From contig NZ_BLIN01000003.1 in the NCBI RefSeq assembly GCF_009811555.1, positions 806,001 through 870,000 on the forward strand: DNA of 64,000 nt. Direction: 5' to 3'. The position numbers and the translations under genes were made by a program. The notes beneath the pieces are model-generated. The model worked only from the letters and a program-made list of their open reading frames with translations. It was not told the origin of the DNA and ran no database searches. Shown here piece by piece: positions 26,972 through 36,254 of the stretch (its first letter is position 1; every line of letters starts with the position of its first letter). Source of the stretch: Streptomyces caniferus. Lineage in GTDB: Bacteria > Actinomycetota > Actinomycetes > Streptomycetales > Streptomycetaceae.

Positions 26972-27933
26972 CGCACGAGGCCCCCCGGCGCGAGGGCACC
27001 CGCACGCGCCGTCGCCGTAAGGGCGAACAACTCATGGTCCCCCGGGCGGAGTTCCGCTCCTACTACGGCCGGCCGGTCATCAAGGCGCCCTCCTGGGCGG
27101 CCCGCGACATCGCCGGCTACTTCTTCCTCGGCGGCCTGGCAGGGGCCGGTTCGGTGCTCGCCGCGGGCGCCCAGCTGACCGGCCGTACCACGGTGGCGAC
27201 CGCGGTGAAGGTGTCCTCCCTGGCGGCGGTCTCCCTCTCGGCCGCCGCGCTGATCAACGACCTCGGCCGCCCGGACCGCTTCGCCCATATGCTGCGCGTG
27301 CTGAAGCCGACCTCGCCGATGAGCGTGGGCTCCTGGCTGCTCGGCGGCTACGGGCCGGCGGCCGGCGCGGCGGCCCTGTGCGCGGTCACCGGACGGCTGC
27401 CCCGGACCGGTGCCGTCGCCACCGCGGCCGCCGCGACCCTGGGACCGGCCGTGGCCACCTATACCGCCGTCCTCGCGGCGGACACCGCCGTACCGGCCTG
27501 GCACGGCGCGCACCGGGAACTGCCGTACCTCTTCGCCGCCTCCGCGACCGCGGCGGCCGCCGGGATGGCGCTGGTGGTGGCGCCGTCGCGGGAGAGCGCT
27601 CCCGCCCGGTGCGCCGCCGTGCTGGCCGCGGTGGCGGACGCGACCGCGGTCCGGGCGGCCGAACGGCGCCTGGGCATGGTGGCGGAAACCTACCGGGAGG
27701 GGCGGGCGGGCAGGCTGCTGCGTGCCGCGGAGGTGCTCGTCGTCGGCGGCGCGGTGACCGCGGCGCTCGGGGGCCGGTACCGCAGCGCGGCCGTCGCGGG
27801 CGGCCTGGCGCTGCTCGCCGGCTCGGCCTGCACCCGCTTCGGCGTCTTCGCCGCCGGTATCGCCTCCGCCGAGGACCCTGCCTACACCGTCCTCCCGCAA
27901 CGCGCGGCCCAAGGACCGCCGCCGTCACCATGA
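26968..27933 (+). CDS. NrfD/PsrC-like membrane subunit of formate dehydrogenase
   Basis: A 321-residue membrane protein with about eight hydrophobic helices after a basic, soluble N-terminus. YYGRPVIKAPSW and DIAGYFFLGGLAGAGSVLAAGAQ are typical NrfD/PsrC features, and INDLGRPDRFAHMLRVLKPTSPMSVGSWLL (in parts) carries the conserved quinone-site region. It replaces the cytochrome b gamma subunit of the E. coli enzyme and would pass electrons to menaquinone. Third gene of the operon. Confidence 0.9.
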   Translation: MTHEAPRREGTRTRRRRKGEQLMVPRAEFRSYYGRPVIKAPSWAARDIAGYFFLGGLAGAGSVLAAGAQLTGRTTVATAVKVSSLAAVSLSAAALINDLGRPDRFAHMLRVLKPTSPMSVGSWLLGGYGPAAGAAALCAVTGRLPRTGAVATAAAATLGPAVATYTAVLAADTAVPAWHGAHRELPYLFAASATAAAAGMALVVAPSRESAPARCAAVLAAVADATAVRAAERRLGMVAETYREGRAGRLLRAAEVLVVGGAVTAALGGRYRSAAVAGGLALLAGSACTRFGVFAAGIASAEDPAYTVLPQRAAQGPPPSP

Positions 27934-28102
27934 GAAGAACGCAGCCCAACGACACCGCCATGTGTACCCGGCCGCACACCGGAAACCCGACATGGCACCA
28001 CACCGTCGCATGGTGTTCCCGCGCCGGCCGTCCGCTCGCACCGGACCGCGACCGCCGCTCGGCCCCGCGCCGGAGCACACCGCCTCGACCGCAGGAGTTC
28101 AC

Positions 28103-29434
28103 GTGAATCGACGTCGTCCTCGGATCGTGATCGTCGGAGCCGGCTTCGCCGGATTCGAATGCGCCCGCACGCTCTCCCGGATGGCCAAGGGGGCCGCCGA
28201 GATCGTGCTGCTCAACCCCCAGGACTACTTCCTGTACGTGCCGCTCCTGCCGGAAGTGGCGGCCGGCATCCTCGAACCCCGCCGGGTCGCGGTATCGCTC
28301 ACCGGGAGCCTGCCGGACGCCCGGCTCGTCCTCGGGCTGGCCCACGGCGTGGACCTGGACGCCCGTCAGGTGCGCTACACCGACCCCGAGGGCGAGGACG
28401 GTGCGCTGTCCTACGACCGGCTGGTCCTGACGGTCGGCAGCGTCAACAAGCTGCTGCCCGTGCCCGGCGTGGCCGAGCATGCCCACGGCTTCCGCGGTAT
28501 GCCCGAAGCGCTGTACCTGCGCGACCACATCACCCGTCAGATCGAGTTGGCGGGTGCGACCGAGGACCCCGCCGAACGGTCCGCCAGGACCACCTTCGTG
28601 GTGGTGGGCGCCGGATACACCGGCACCGAAGTCGCTGCCCACGGAGTGCTGTTCACCGATGACCTGGCCCGGCAGAACGTGGGGCTCAAGGACGGTCCGC
28701 GCCCCCGCTGGCTGCTGGTGGACGTCGCCGACCGGCTGCTGCCCGGACTCGACGAGCGGCTGTCGCACACCGCCGACCGGGTTCTGCGCTCCCGCGGCGT
28801 CGATGTCCGCCCCCGCACGTCCGTCAAGGAAGCGACCTCGGACGGGGTACTGCTCGACGACGGCGAGTTCATCCACAGCCGCTCGCTGATCTGGTGTGTG
28901 GGCGTACGGCCCGACCCGCTGGTCGACTCCTTGGGGCTGCCCACCGACAAGGGGCGGTTGTGCGTCGACAAGTTCCTGGGAGTGCCCGGCAGGCCGGAGG
29001 TGTTCGCCTGCGGTGACGCCGCGGCCGTGCCGGACCTGACCCGCCCCGGTGAGGTGACGCCGATGACCGCCCAGCACGCCCAGCGGCAGGGCAAGGTCGC
29101 GGCGCTCAACGTCGCGGCGTCCTGCGGCCAGGGCTCACCGCGCGCGTACCAGCACCGGGACCTGGGCTTCATGGTCGACCTGGGCGGTGCGCAGGCCGCG
29201 GCCAACCCCTTCCACATCCCGCTCTCCGGCCCGCTCGCCGGCGCCCTCACCCGCGGCTATCACCTCATGGCGATGCCGGGGAACCGTCTGCAGGTGGCCG
29301 CCGACTGGATCCTGGACGCGCTGCAGCCGCGGCGCGGTGTCCACCTGGGGCTGGTCAGTTCCTGGTCGGTGCCGCTGGACACCGCATCACCCGAAGTACC
29401 CCGCCTGCCGGGCGACAAGCCGGGCAGGTCGTAG
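28103..29434 (+). CDS. Type II NADH dehydrogenase-like NAD(P)/FAD-dependent oxidoreductase
   Basis: A 443-residue flavoprotein. The first Rossmann motif is VIVGAGFAGFECA at residues 8-20; the second, VVVGAGYTGTE, lies near residue 172; the FAD ribityl site VFACGDAAAVPD is near 302. The LLPEVAAGILEPRRVA segment matches NDH-2 enzymes, which oxidise NADH and reduce quinone without proton pumping. GTG 28103 follows AGGAG; longer frames run through non-coding sequence. It follows the formate dehydrogenase operon after 169 bases and could share in feeding the quinone pool. Confidence 0.88.
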   Translation: MNRRRPRIVIVGAGFAGFECARTLSRMAKGAAEIVLLNPQDYFLYVPLLPEVAAGILEPRRVAVSLTGSLPDARLVLGLAHGVDLDARQVRYTDPEGEDGALSYDRLVLTVGSVNKLLPVPGVAEHAHGFRGMPEALYLRDHITRQIELAGATEDPAERSARTTFVVVGAGYTGTEVAAHGVLFTDDLARQNVGLKDGPRPRWLLVDVADRLLPGLDERLSHTADRVLRSRGVDVRPRTSVKEATSDGVLLDDGEFIHSRSLIWCVGVRPDPLVDSLGLPTDKGRLCVDKFLGVPGRPEVFACGDAAAVPDLTRPGEVTPMTAQHAQRQGKVAALNVAASCGQGSPRAYQHRDLGFMVDLGGAQAAANPFHIPLSGPLAGALTRGYHLMAMPGNRLQVAADWILDALQPRRGVHLGLVSSWSVPLDTASPEVPRLPGDKPGRS

Positions 29435-29503
29435 GAGACCGCACAGCGGATCCGGCGGCCTTCTCGCCTCGCCGGGCACCCGGCCCGAAAGGAGAATCCG
29501 GAC

Positions 29504-29806
29504 ATGGACGGAACAGCCCCGACCGCGCAGCTCGCCGCTGCCCAGGGGACCAGCGGCGTCCTCTTCAGCCTCGTGGGAGTGGTCATCGTCGCCGTGCTCC
29601 TCGCGGCCTTCGTATGGGGACGTCGCGTCAAGGCCCGTGAGCCGGGCCCGCCCGGTCCCGAGGAGCAGCCGCGGCTGCCGGAGGGCGGGCCCGTGGGGGA
29701 CATCGTCGAGAGCCGTGAGCCCGACGACCTCGCGCCGACGGACCATCGGCGCACCCCGCACGAGCTGAAGGGCAACGGGACCAGGCCCCGGAGCGACGGA
29801 AAGTGA
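29504..29806 (+). CDS. DUF6479 family membrane protein
   Basis: A 100-residue protein with one transmembrane helix (SLVGVVIVAVLLAAFVWG, residues 22-39) followed by RRVKARE and a Pro/Glu-rich tail, the DUF6479 plan seen in streptomycetes. The ATG follows AAAGGAG. No function is known. Confidence 0.82.
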   Translation: MDGTAPTAQLAAAQGTSGVLFSLVGVVIVAVLLAAFVWGRRVKAREPGPPGPEEQPRLPEGGPVGDIVESREPDDLAPTDHRRTPHELKGNGTRPRSDGK

Positions 29807-29881
29807 CGAACCGGCAGTCGGCGGACGACGGCAGGAAGGACGGCCCGGCTCCGCGTGCAGGCGGGCCGGCCGTGCCGCCGC

Positions 29882-30298
29882 CTACTGCACGCGTTCCGGT
29901 TCGGCTTCCTCCTCTTCGGGGAGCCAGACGTCGCTCACCGCGATATTGACCTCCACGACCTGGAGACCGGTCATCCCCTCGACCGCGGAAATCACGTTCT
30001 CGCGCACGCCCCTGCCCACGTCGGGGATGACCTCGCCGTATTCGACGACGACGTCCAGATCGACCGCGGCCTGCTTCTCACCCACTTCGACCTTGACGCC
30101 GTGCGTGGCGGTCGTGCCCCCGCCGGGTACGCGTTTGCGCAGCGCCCCCACCGATCTCGAGAACCCGCTGCCGAGGGCATGGACCCCGTCCGATTCACTG
30201 GCCGCCAAGAAGGCGATCTTTGCGACCACACCGTCGGCGATGGTCGTCCGTCCCAGGTTCCCGGTGTTCCGCGACCCACGCTCTGCGAACTCGGTCAT
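29882..30298 (-). CDS. Asp23/Gls24 family envelope stress protein
   Basis: A 138-residue protein. The Asp23 core is visible: GRTTIADGVVAKIAFLAASESDGVHAL, then VKVEVGEKQAAVDLDVVVEYGEVIPDVGRGVRENV (read in pieces), with VEVNIAVSDVW near the end and an acidic tail. In Gram-positive bacteria such proteins associate with the membrane and respond to envelope stress. It diverges from the methyltransferase gene. Confidence 0.92.
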   Translation of the reverse strand: MTEFAERGSRNTGNLGRTTIADGVVAKIAFLAASESDGVHALGSGFSRSVGALRKRVPGGGTTATHGVKVEVGEKQAAVDLDVVVEYGEVIPDVGRGVRENVISAVEGMTGLQVVEVNIAVSDVWLPEEEEAEPERVQ

Positions 30299-30429
30299 CG
30301 CGCCTCACCCCTTTGCTCCATCGAGGGGAAGTCTTCGGACCCTCTCTTCACGCTATGGCCGTACGGGTGACGCTGCCTCCCGAAACGGGGGCGGGCCTGC
30401 TCCGGGCCCCGAACCGGCGCACCTTCCCT

Positions 30430-30448
30430 CTTTGCCGGCCCGGCAAAG
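30430..30448. promoter_or_regulatory. Palindrome between Asp23 and methyltransferase genes
   Basis: CTTTGCCGG, C, CCGGCAAAG: a perfect 9-bp inverted repeat, followed at once by two more TTTGC half-sites (near 30451 and 30460), with another near 30310. A plausible operator. Confidence 0.45.
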
Positions 30449-30582
30449 AACTTTGCCCCTTTGCGCGGTCCCGGCGGACCATCCTCCCCAGGGACACGCC
30501 GCCGCAGCGGTGCTGCCACCCGTGACCCCGTGCACCGACGAAGCACCGGACCGCTCTCACCACGCATCAGGAGGACCCGCCG

Positions 30583-31227
30583 ATGCCCCACGACAGCACC
30601 ATCCCCGACCACGCATACTGGGACGCCCGCTATACGGAGAGCGACCGGATGTGGAGCGGACGACCCAACGCGCCCCTCATCCGGGAGACCAGCGACCTCA
30701 CGCCGGGCCGGGCACTGGACCTGGGATGCGGCGAGGGCGCCGACGCCATCTGGCTCGCCGAACAAGGCTGGCACGTCACCGCCGTCGACATCTCCCGGGT
30801 CGCCCTCGACCGCGCGGCCCGGCATGCGAAGGAGACGGCCGAAGCCGCGGCCCACCGCATCAACTGGGAGTGGTACGACCTCGGTTCCTCGTTCCCCGTG
30901 GGCACGTTCGACCTCGTCTCCGCCCACTTCCTGCACTCCCCCAGCGATATGCCGCGCGACGAAATCCTGCGGAAGGCCGCCGCTGTAGTGGCACCGGGCG
31001 GGGTCCTGCTCATCGTCGGACACGCGGCGGGCCCTTCCTGGGACCCCGGCCCGCACCCCGACCTGCACTTCCCCACTCCGGACGACGTCCTCGCGGCTCT
31101 CGGCCTCCCGGACGGGGAGTGGGAGGTCCTGCGCAGCGAGGAGCACCCACGCACGCTGACCGGCCCGGACGGACAGCCGGCCACCCGCCTGGACAACACC
31201 CTGAAGCTGCGCCGCACCGCGGCGTGA
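30583..31227 (+). CDS. Class I SAM-dependent methyltransferase
   Basis: A 214-residue methyltransferase. Motif I is ALDLGCGEGADAIWLAEQG at residues 47-65, motif II-like WHVTAVDIS follows, and FDLVSAHFLHSP and VVAPGGVLLIVGHA are the later strands. The N-terminal YWDARYTESDRMWSGRPN segment is characteristic of the tellurite-resistance/thiopurine-like branch. The substrate is not evident. AGGAGG lies upstream of the ATG. Confidence 0.9.
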   Translation: MPHDSTIPDHAYWDARYTESDRMWSGRPNAPLIRETSDLTPGRALDLGCGEGADAIWLAEQGWHVTAVDISRVALDRAARHAKETAEAAAHRINWEWYDLGSSFPVGTFDLVSAHFLHSPSDMPRDEILRKAAAVVAPGGVLLIVGHAAGPSWDPGPHPDLHFPTPDDVLAALGLPDGEWEVLRSEEHPRTLTGPDGQPATRLDNTLKLRRTAA

Positions 31228-31235
31228 CACCCTCT

Positions 31236-31262
31236 CGCCGGGGCCGATGGACGGCCCCGGCG
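31236..31262 (+). terminator. Terminator of the methyltransferase gene
   Basis: Perfect 10-bp stem CGCCGGGGCC (31236-31245) with GGCCCCGGCG (31253-31262), seven-base loop, nine bases after the stop. Confidence 0.8.
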
Positions 31263-31443
31263 TTCCCCGTTCCCCGCTCCTCTTCACGCGGACCCGCTCA
31301 GGTGGCCGACAGCGGCGCGTTCAGTGGCACCAGGGCCGTCGGCAGGGCCAACACGGCTGCCAGGGCGCGGAGTTCGACGACGTCAGAGCGCCGCCGCCTC
31401 GTGCCCGCCGCCGCGCCGCGGTGGGTGCGGTGGGGACGGTCCG

Positions 31444-31887
31444 ATGAGGCGGGTCTCCGGAATAGGCCGATTGCGCAGGGCGTTCTGTGGTGATGTGGGA
31501 GGTCACACCGGGAGCGCCGGAGGCCCACCGGGGCCATGGACGGCCGCGGCGGAGCGGATCGCCGAGGACCGGGCGAGTACGGAGCGGCTGATCGAGTCGT
31601 TGACGCGGCTGTGGGACGGCGTCGTGGAAGCCGCCGCCCTGACGGCCAACGACGACGAGCACGACCCCGAGGGCGCCACGGTCGCCTTCGAGCGGGCCCA
31701 CCTGCGCGACATGCTGAAGCAGGCGCACGCCGATCTGGACGACCTCGATCGAGCCGCCCAGCGGATTGCCGCCGGCACGTACGGCGTCTGCGAGCACTGC
31801 GGGGAGCCGATCTCCGCAGGACGGCTCACCGCCCGCCCGACGGCGACGACCTGCATCGACTGCGCGCACAAGGACCGTCGCCGCTAG
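31444..31887 (+). CDS. TraR/DksA family C4 zinc finger protein
   Basis: A DksA-type protein, about 147 residues with the ATG at 31444 (GGGGACGG upstream); the first 40 residues are not conserved, so a later start is possible. The coiled-coil region runs from ERIAEDRASTERLIES to DDLDRAAQRIAAGTYG and the zinc finger is CEHCGEPISAGRL with CIDCAHK, four cysteines. Such proteins bind RNA polymerase through the secondary channel; short actinobacterial forms are poorly studied. Confidence 0.82.
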   Translation: MRRVSGIGRLRRAFCGDVGGHTGSAGGPPGPWTAAAERIAEDRASTERLIESLTRLWDGVVEAAALTANDDEHDPEGATVAFERAHLRDMLKQAHADLDDLDRAAQRIAAGTYGVCEHCGEPISAGRLTARPTATTCIDCAHKDRRR

Positions 31888-31968
31888 CGAGCCGGGTAGC
31901 CGGCCGGGTCACGGGCCACGGGAAGGGCCGAGGCACGGGCCGCCGCACAGACCACGTCACCGGCCCGG

Positions 31969-32802
31969 TCACAGGATGTCGAGGGGCTGCTTGCGGGACG
32001 GGGGCGGGAAGGCCTCGTCGAGGAGGCGGAGGTCGTCGTCCGTGAGGTGCAGGCCGAGGGCCGCATGGTTCTCTTCGACGTGGGCCGTACTGCCCGCCTT
32101 GGGGATGGCGATGACGTCGTCCCGGCGCAGCACCCAGGCGAGCGCCACCTGAGCAGGCGTCCAGCCGCGCGCGGAGGCCAGGGAGGTCAGCGCCTCGTGG
32201 CCGAGGAGCCGGCCCTGTTCCACGGGTGAGTAGGCCATGACCGGGACGGCGAGTTCCCGGCAGCGGGGAAAGAGGTCGTGCTCCGGGCCGCGGCGGGTGA
32301 GGTTGTAGAGCACCTGATCGGTCTGCGGGAGGGCGCCTTCGGGCAGGTCGGCGAGGTCGTCGACGTCGAAATTGCTCACTCCCCAGGAGCCGATGCTGCC
32401 CTGCGCCACCAGTGATTCCAGGGCCTCGACGGTCTCGTCGAGCGGGACGCTGCCCCGCCAGTGCAGCAGGTAGAGATCGATCCGGTCGGTTCTGAGCCGG
32501 CGCAGGCTCGCCCGGCAGGCGTCGAGGGTGCCTCGCCGGTCGGCGTGGAAGGGCAGCACCTTGCTCACGACGAACGCTTCGTCCCTGCGGCCGTGCATCG
32601 CCTCGCCGACCAGTTCCTCGGCGGCGCCGTTTCCGTACATCTCCGCCGTGTCGATCACGCTCAGCCCCAGGTCCAGGCCCCGCCGGAGGGCGGCGATCTC
32701 CTCGGCGCGCCGTGCGGGGTCGTTCCCCATGTGCCAGGTGCCCTGCCCGAGAGCGGGCACCTGCACACCGGAAGGAAACGTCACTGTGCGAGTGCGGGTC
32801 AT
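31969..32802 (-). CDS. Aldo/keto reductase
   Basis: A 277-residue NADPH-dependent reductase with a TIM barrel. The catalytic set is visible: Asp and Tyr in VIDTAEMYGNG (about residues 51-60), Lys in VVSKVLP and His in YLLHWRG. The C-terminal cofactor site includes VIAIPKAGSTAHVEEN. Start ATG 32802 follows AAGGAG. It converges on the DksA-like gene; substrate unknown. Confidence 0.93.
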   Translation of the reverse strand: MTRTRTVTFPSGVQVPALGQGTWHMGNDPARRAEEIAALRRGLDLGLSVIDTAEMYGNGAAEELVGEAMHGRRDEAFVVSKVLPFHADRRGTLDACRASLRRLRTDRIDLYLLHWRGSVPLDETVEALESLVAQGSIGSWGVSNFDVDDLADLPEGALPQTDQVLYNLTRRGPEHDLFPRCRELAVPVMAYSPVEQGRLLGHEALTSLASARGWTPAQVALAWVLRRDDVIAIPKAGSTAHVEENHAALGLHLTDDDLRLLDEAFPPPSRKQPLDIL

Positions 32803-32961
32803 CGTGTGCTCCTTCTCCGTCCTCGACGGACCGTCGCGATCACGTGGACGCCATGATCGCAGCCCGGTGTGCGAGGCGTGCTCCCCCGGGAGGGAATCGC
32901 CGCTCGACCTTTCCCGGCCGCCGAGCGGCGGAAGCCCACGCGATCACCGGGGCGGCCCCGT

Positions 32962-34839
32962 TCAGCCCACCGCCACCACCGCCCGCTCCGCAACGCCCAG
33001 GGCCGCGGCCATGATGCTCACCTGCGGGTTCACCTCGGGACAGCTGGGCAGCAGCGAGCCGTCGGCGATCAGAACTCCGCGCACGCCGCGCAGGCGGCCC
33101 TCCCCGTCGGCGGGGCAGCGCTGGGAATCCGCCCCGGCGGCCACGGTTCCGGTGGGGTGGAAGGCCGAGAGATGGAGGCTGCGGGCGCTCATCCCGTCCA
33201 GCAGGGCGGTCAGCTCGGGCAGGGAGCGGGCGCGCGGTGCGGTGGGAATGCCGGTCAGCACCTCGCGGGCACCGGCGGCGAAGAGCAGTTCGCCCATGGC
33301 GCGTACCGCGGTCATCAGACGGCCCGCGTCACGGGGATCGAGGTCGTAGCGGAGCAGGGTGTGGTCCCGGCCCAGGACCCGGCCCGAGGGGCGGTCGGCG
33401 ATCATGGCGCCGAGTGTCGCCAGCCGGTCGGCGGCGTCCACCTCACGGCGCAGTTCACGGCCCACGCCCGGCAGTACGAAGCTGCCCATGCCCGGTGGGG
33501 TGGCGGTGGCCTCGATGAGGATGCCGCCGCTGTGCAGTTCCTCGACGCCGACGCTCTGCAGCACCCCCTCCCAGGCCGTCACCGGCTCGGCGAAGCGGCC
33601 CGCCACGCTGGTCGCCGGATGGACGCTGAGATTGCGGCCCAGCCGGGGGTGGCCGCCGAGCCCGGAGCGGCGCAGCAGCGGCGGCGACTGCAGCGCGCCT
33701 GCCGCGACCACCACCAACGGGCTCAGGATCTCCAGTTCGCCGCCGCCCGGACGCTCGACGGTCACCCCTGCCGCCCGCGGACCACCGGGCCGGTCGGCGT
33801 CCACCAGAATGCGCCGCACCCGTGCCCCGGTGACGATCCGGGCTCCGGCGGCGCAGGCGTCGGGCAGCACCGAGCGCTGCACACTCTGCTTGGCGCCGGT
33901 GGGGCAGCCCACGACGCACTGGCAGGAGCCTTTGCAGCCCAGGGCGTTGCGGCGCAGCGGCGCGGCCCGCCAGCCGAGCCGCTCGGCCCCGGCGAGGGTG
34001 AGCAGTCCGTTGTTGCCGATCACGTCGAGGGGCTGGGTGGCCACGCCCAGGGTGCGCTCCGCCTCGTCGAGGTGCGCCCCGAAGCCGTCGGCGAGGCCGA
34101 GCCCGAAGGTGGTGCGCCAGTGGTCCAGCACATGGTCCGGGGTGCGGTAGCAGGTACCGGAGTTGACGAGGGTGGTCCCGCCCACGGCCCGGCCCGTGGG
34201 CAGCAGCAGCGGGGGACGGCCGGCCGCGACGGTGGCGCCGCCGTCGCGGTAGAGCGCCGCGAACCGTTCCAGGGGCGTGCGGCGTCCGAAGGATGCGGTG
34301 GTGTGGTGGTCCCCTTCCTCCAGGACGACGGTGCGCAGTCCGGCGCGGGCCAGGACGCGCGCCGCCATGGCTCCGCCGGCGCCGGAACCGATCACCACCG
34401 CGTCCGCGGTGCTCCGTGCGGGCCAGTCCGTGGCGGGTGTGCAGTCCAGCGGCGGGTCGGACGGCGGCGCGAGGGCGAGCGGGCCCGCTGGTGACCTACC
34501 GGTGCCGTGTGCCGCGCGGGTCCGGTCCGCGAGCATCCGCTCCGTGCCGGCGGCCAGCAGCACCGGAACCTTCACCAGGTCGAACAGCGGGGCCAGGCGC
34601 GGCCGGGCGGCCAGCGCCGTCATCAGTTCGTCCCGCTCCTCCGGGGCGAGGGCGGCGAGCGGGCGGCCCGTGCGGGCCAGCGCATAGGCGTCGACGGCAC
34701 GGGCCGCGGCGCGCACCCCGGCGCGAACGGGTGCGGGCATCGAGGCCAGCAGGTCGTCGAGGCGTCGGGGCACCCTGGCGGGCCAGGGTGTGCTGCCGTC
34801 GTCGGCGAGGAGGGCCGCGACGAATCCGGCGGTGCTCAT
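32962..34839 (-). CDS. GMC family FAD-dependent oxidoreductase
   Basis: A 625-residue flavoprotein. A helical N-terminal region (about 1-145) precedes the FAD motif VIGSGAGGAMAARVLARAG. GRAVGGTTLVNSGTCYR and the cysteine-rich GCKGSCQCVVGCPTGAKQS are typical of the long-chain alcohol oxidase and cholesterol-oxidase-like branch. The C-terminus carries the active-site region SLHLSAFHPTGT and LIADGSLLPSCPEVNPQVSIMA with the His-Asn pair. Its start overlaps the stop of the AttH-like gene. The substrate is likely lipophilic. Confidence 0.9.
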   Translation of the reverse strand: MSTAGFVAALLADDGSTPWPARVPRRLDDLLASMPAPVRAGVRAAARAVDAYALARTGRPLAALAPEERDELMTALAARPRLAPLFDLVKVPVLLAAGTERMLADRTRAAHGTGRSPAGPLALAPPSDPPLDCTPATDWPARSTADAVVIGSGAGGAMAARVLARAGLRTVVLEEGDHHTTASFGRRTPLERFAALYRDGGATVAAGRPPLLLPTGRAVGGTTLVNSGTCYRTPDHVLDHWRTTFGLGLADGFGAHLDEAERTLGVATQPLDVIGNNGLLTLAGAERLGWRAAPLRRNALGCKGSCQCVVGCPTGAKQSVQRSVLPDACAAGARIVTGARVRRILVDADRPGGPRAAGVTVERPGGGELEILSPLVVVAAGALQSPPLLRRSGLGGHPRLGRNLSVHPATSVAGRFAEPVTAWEGVLQSVGVEELHSGGILIEATATPPGMGSFVLPGVGRELRREVDAADRLATLGAMIADRPSGRVLGRDHTLLRYDLDPRDAGRLMTAVRAMGELLFAAGAREVLTGIPTAPRARSLPELTALLDGMSARSLHLSAFHPTGTVAAGADSQRCPADGEGRLRGVRGVLIADGSLLPSCPEVNPQVSIMAAALGVAERAVVAVG

Positions 34840-36254
34840 CGCTCGCCCACCTCCGCGTGCGCGGTCCCTTCGAGGAGCCACTCCTCCTCCGTGCGCCAGC
34901 GGCCCCACCAGCGTTCGAGGCGGACGACGGCGTCGGCGGTCTCGCTGTTGCGGCAGACGGCCGGACTGCCGTCGGGGTCCGCGTAGTCGAGCGGCAGGGT
35001 GCGCTCGGCGGGAAGGCTCACCTCGACCCGGATGCGGCGCAGCCCGGCGCGGCCGGTGACGCTCCAGTCCGGATGTCCGAGGGCGGCGCGGAAGCGGCCG
35101 AGTCCGGCCCAGCCGAACGCGGCCCGCTCCGCCCGCCGGGGCCAGGTGCGGCCGCCGCGGCGCAGCCGCAGGAAGACCAGGGGCGGCAGCCGGCGCAGCC
35201 CCGGTCGCGTCGAGACGGCGGCGACGATCTCCAGCACCTCGCCGTTGCCGAGATCCGCGTGCAACCAGGCCCAGCGGTGTGCGTTGCCGTGGCCGTAGAT
35301 GCGGGCGGAGGCGCCGGGCGCGCCGTGCAGGGTCAGCTTTTCGCCCCCGTAGGTGACCGTGCCGTCGTAGGTGGCACGGGCGGCGGGGAGGATCTGCGCG
35401 GCGGGCAGCAGGGGGCGGCGCCAGGACCAGCGCGGGAAGGTGAACAGCGGTGCGTCCTCGGGTCGTTCGGTCAGCTCCCAGCGGAAGTCGCCGGCGGCTC
35501 CTTCGAGGTGCCCGGGACGGGCGGTGATGCCGTCCGCACGGAAGCCGTCCTGACCGCCGCGCCAGGGTTCGGGGCCGAAGCGCGTATGCCGCACGGCGTC
35601 CTGCGGACCGTCGGGGGCGGGCTCGGGGAAGACGGCGGCCCAGCCGTGCACGAAGGCCGGTGAACCGTCGGTCGGCGCGACCAGTTCGTGGTGCAGCCAC
35701 AGCCCGCGGCCGGTCGCCGGGTCGGTGACGGTGGTGTACCAGACCTCGGTGCGGCCGCGTTCCCCGTGCCAGCGCGGCGCCAGGTGGCTGCTGCCGTTCT
35801 CGTGGCGGGGAAAGCGGACACTGCCCAGGAAGGGGGCCAGGCCGGTGGCCAGGGGGAAGCGCAGGGTGCCGGTGCCGATGCGGTCCTCCCCGTCGTAGAG
35901 CGTGCAGGGCAGCACCGTCATCGAGCGGACGGGACGGCGTGGCGAGACGGACTTCCAGCCGTCCAGGGTCAGGCGGCGTCCCTGGACGGTGAAGGCCAGC
36001 CGGTAGCGGATACGGCGCCGGGCGAGCGGCGAGATCTCCATCTCGCCCGTGACGTACGGGTCGTCGGCCCATCCGGCGATGCGCAGGCGACCGCTCACCC
36101 GGGCCACGGTCGTCCCGAGCGGCCGGAGTACGTGCGGCGCCGTCACCCGCAGGTCGAGCCGGGCCCGCCGGGTCGCGTCCTCGCCGTCGAGCCGGGCGCT
36201 GCCGAGCATGGTCTCGGTGAACGCCGTCCCGCGGGCGCTGTGGCCGCCGCTCAT
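34836..36254 (-). CDS. AttH/CrtC-like lipocalin-type protein
   Basis: A 472-residue protein rich in beta strands and Trp, resembling the AttH/CrtC (hydroxyneurosporene dehydrogenase-like) lipocalin duplication fold: HLAPRWHGERGRTEVWYTTVTDPATGRGLWLHHEL near residue 150-190 (in parts), GWAAVF, and in the second half YGHGNAHRWAWLHADLGNGEVLEIVAA. Such proteins handle hydrophobic substrates such as carotenoids. The gene is coupled at both ends (ATGA overlaps) to the GntR regulator and the GMC oxidoreductase, so the two enzymes should act in one pathway. Confidence 0.75.
   Translation of the reverse strand: MSGGHSARGTAFTETMLGSARLDGEDATRRARLDLRVTAPHVLRPLGTTVARVSGRLRIAGWADDPYVTGEMEISPLARRRIRYRLAFTVQGRRLTLDGWKSVSPRRPVRSMTVLPCTLYDGEDRIGTGTLRFPLATGLAPFLGSVRFPRHENGSSHLAPRWHGERGRTEVWYTTVTDPATGRGLWLHHELVAPTDGSPAFVHGWAAVFPEPAPDGPQDAVRHTRFGPEPWRGGQDGFRADGITARPGHLEGAAGDFRWELTERPEDAPLFTFPRWSWRRPLLPAAQILPAARATYDGTVTYGGEKLTLHGAPGASARIYGHGNAHRWAWLHADLGNGEVLEIVAAVSTRPGLRRLPPLVFLRLRRGGRTWPRRAERAAFGWAGLGRFRAALGHPDWSVTGRAGLRRIRVEVSLPAERTLPLDYADPDGSPAVCRNSETADAVVRLERWWGRWRTEEEWLLEGTAHAEVGER

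Noticed and set aside
34840..36072. Extension of the GMC oxidoreductase frame to 36072
   Set aside because: It is a shadow of the AttH-like gene; ATG 34839 overlaps that gene's stop and fits the family.
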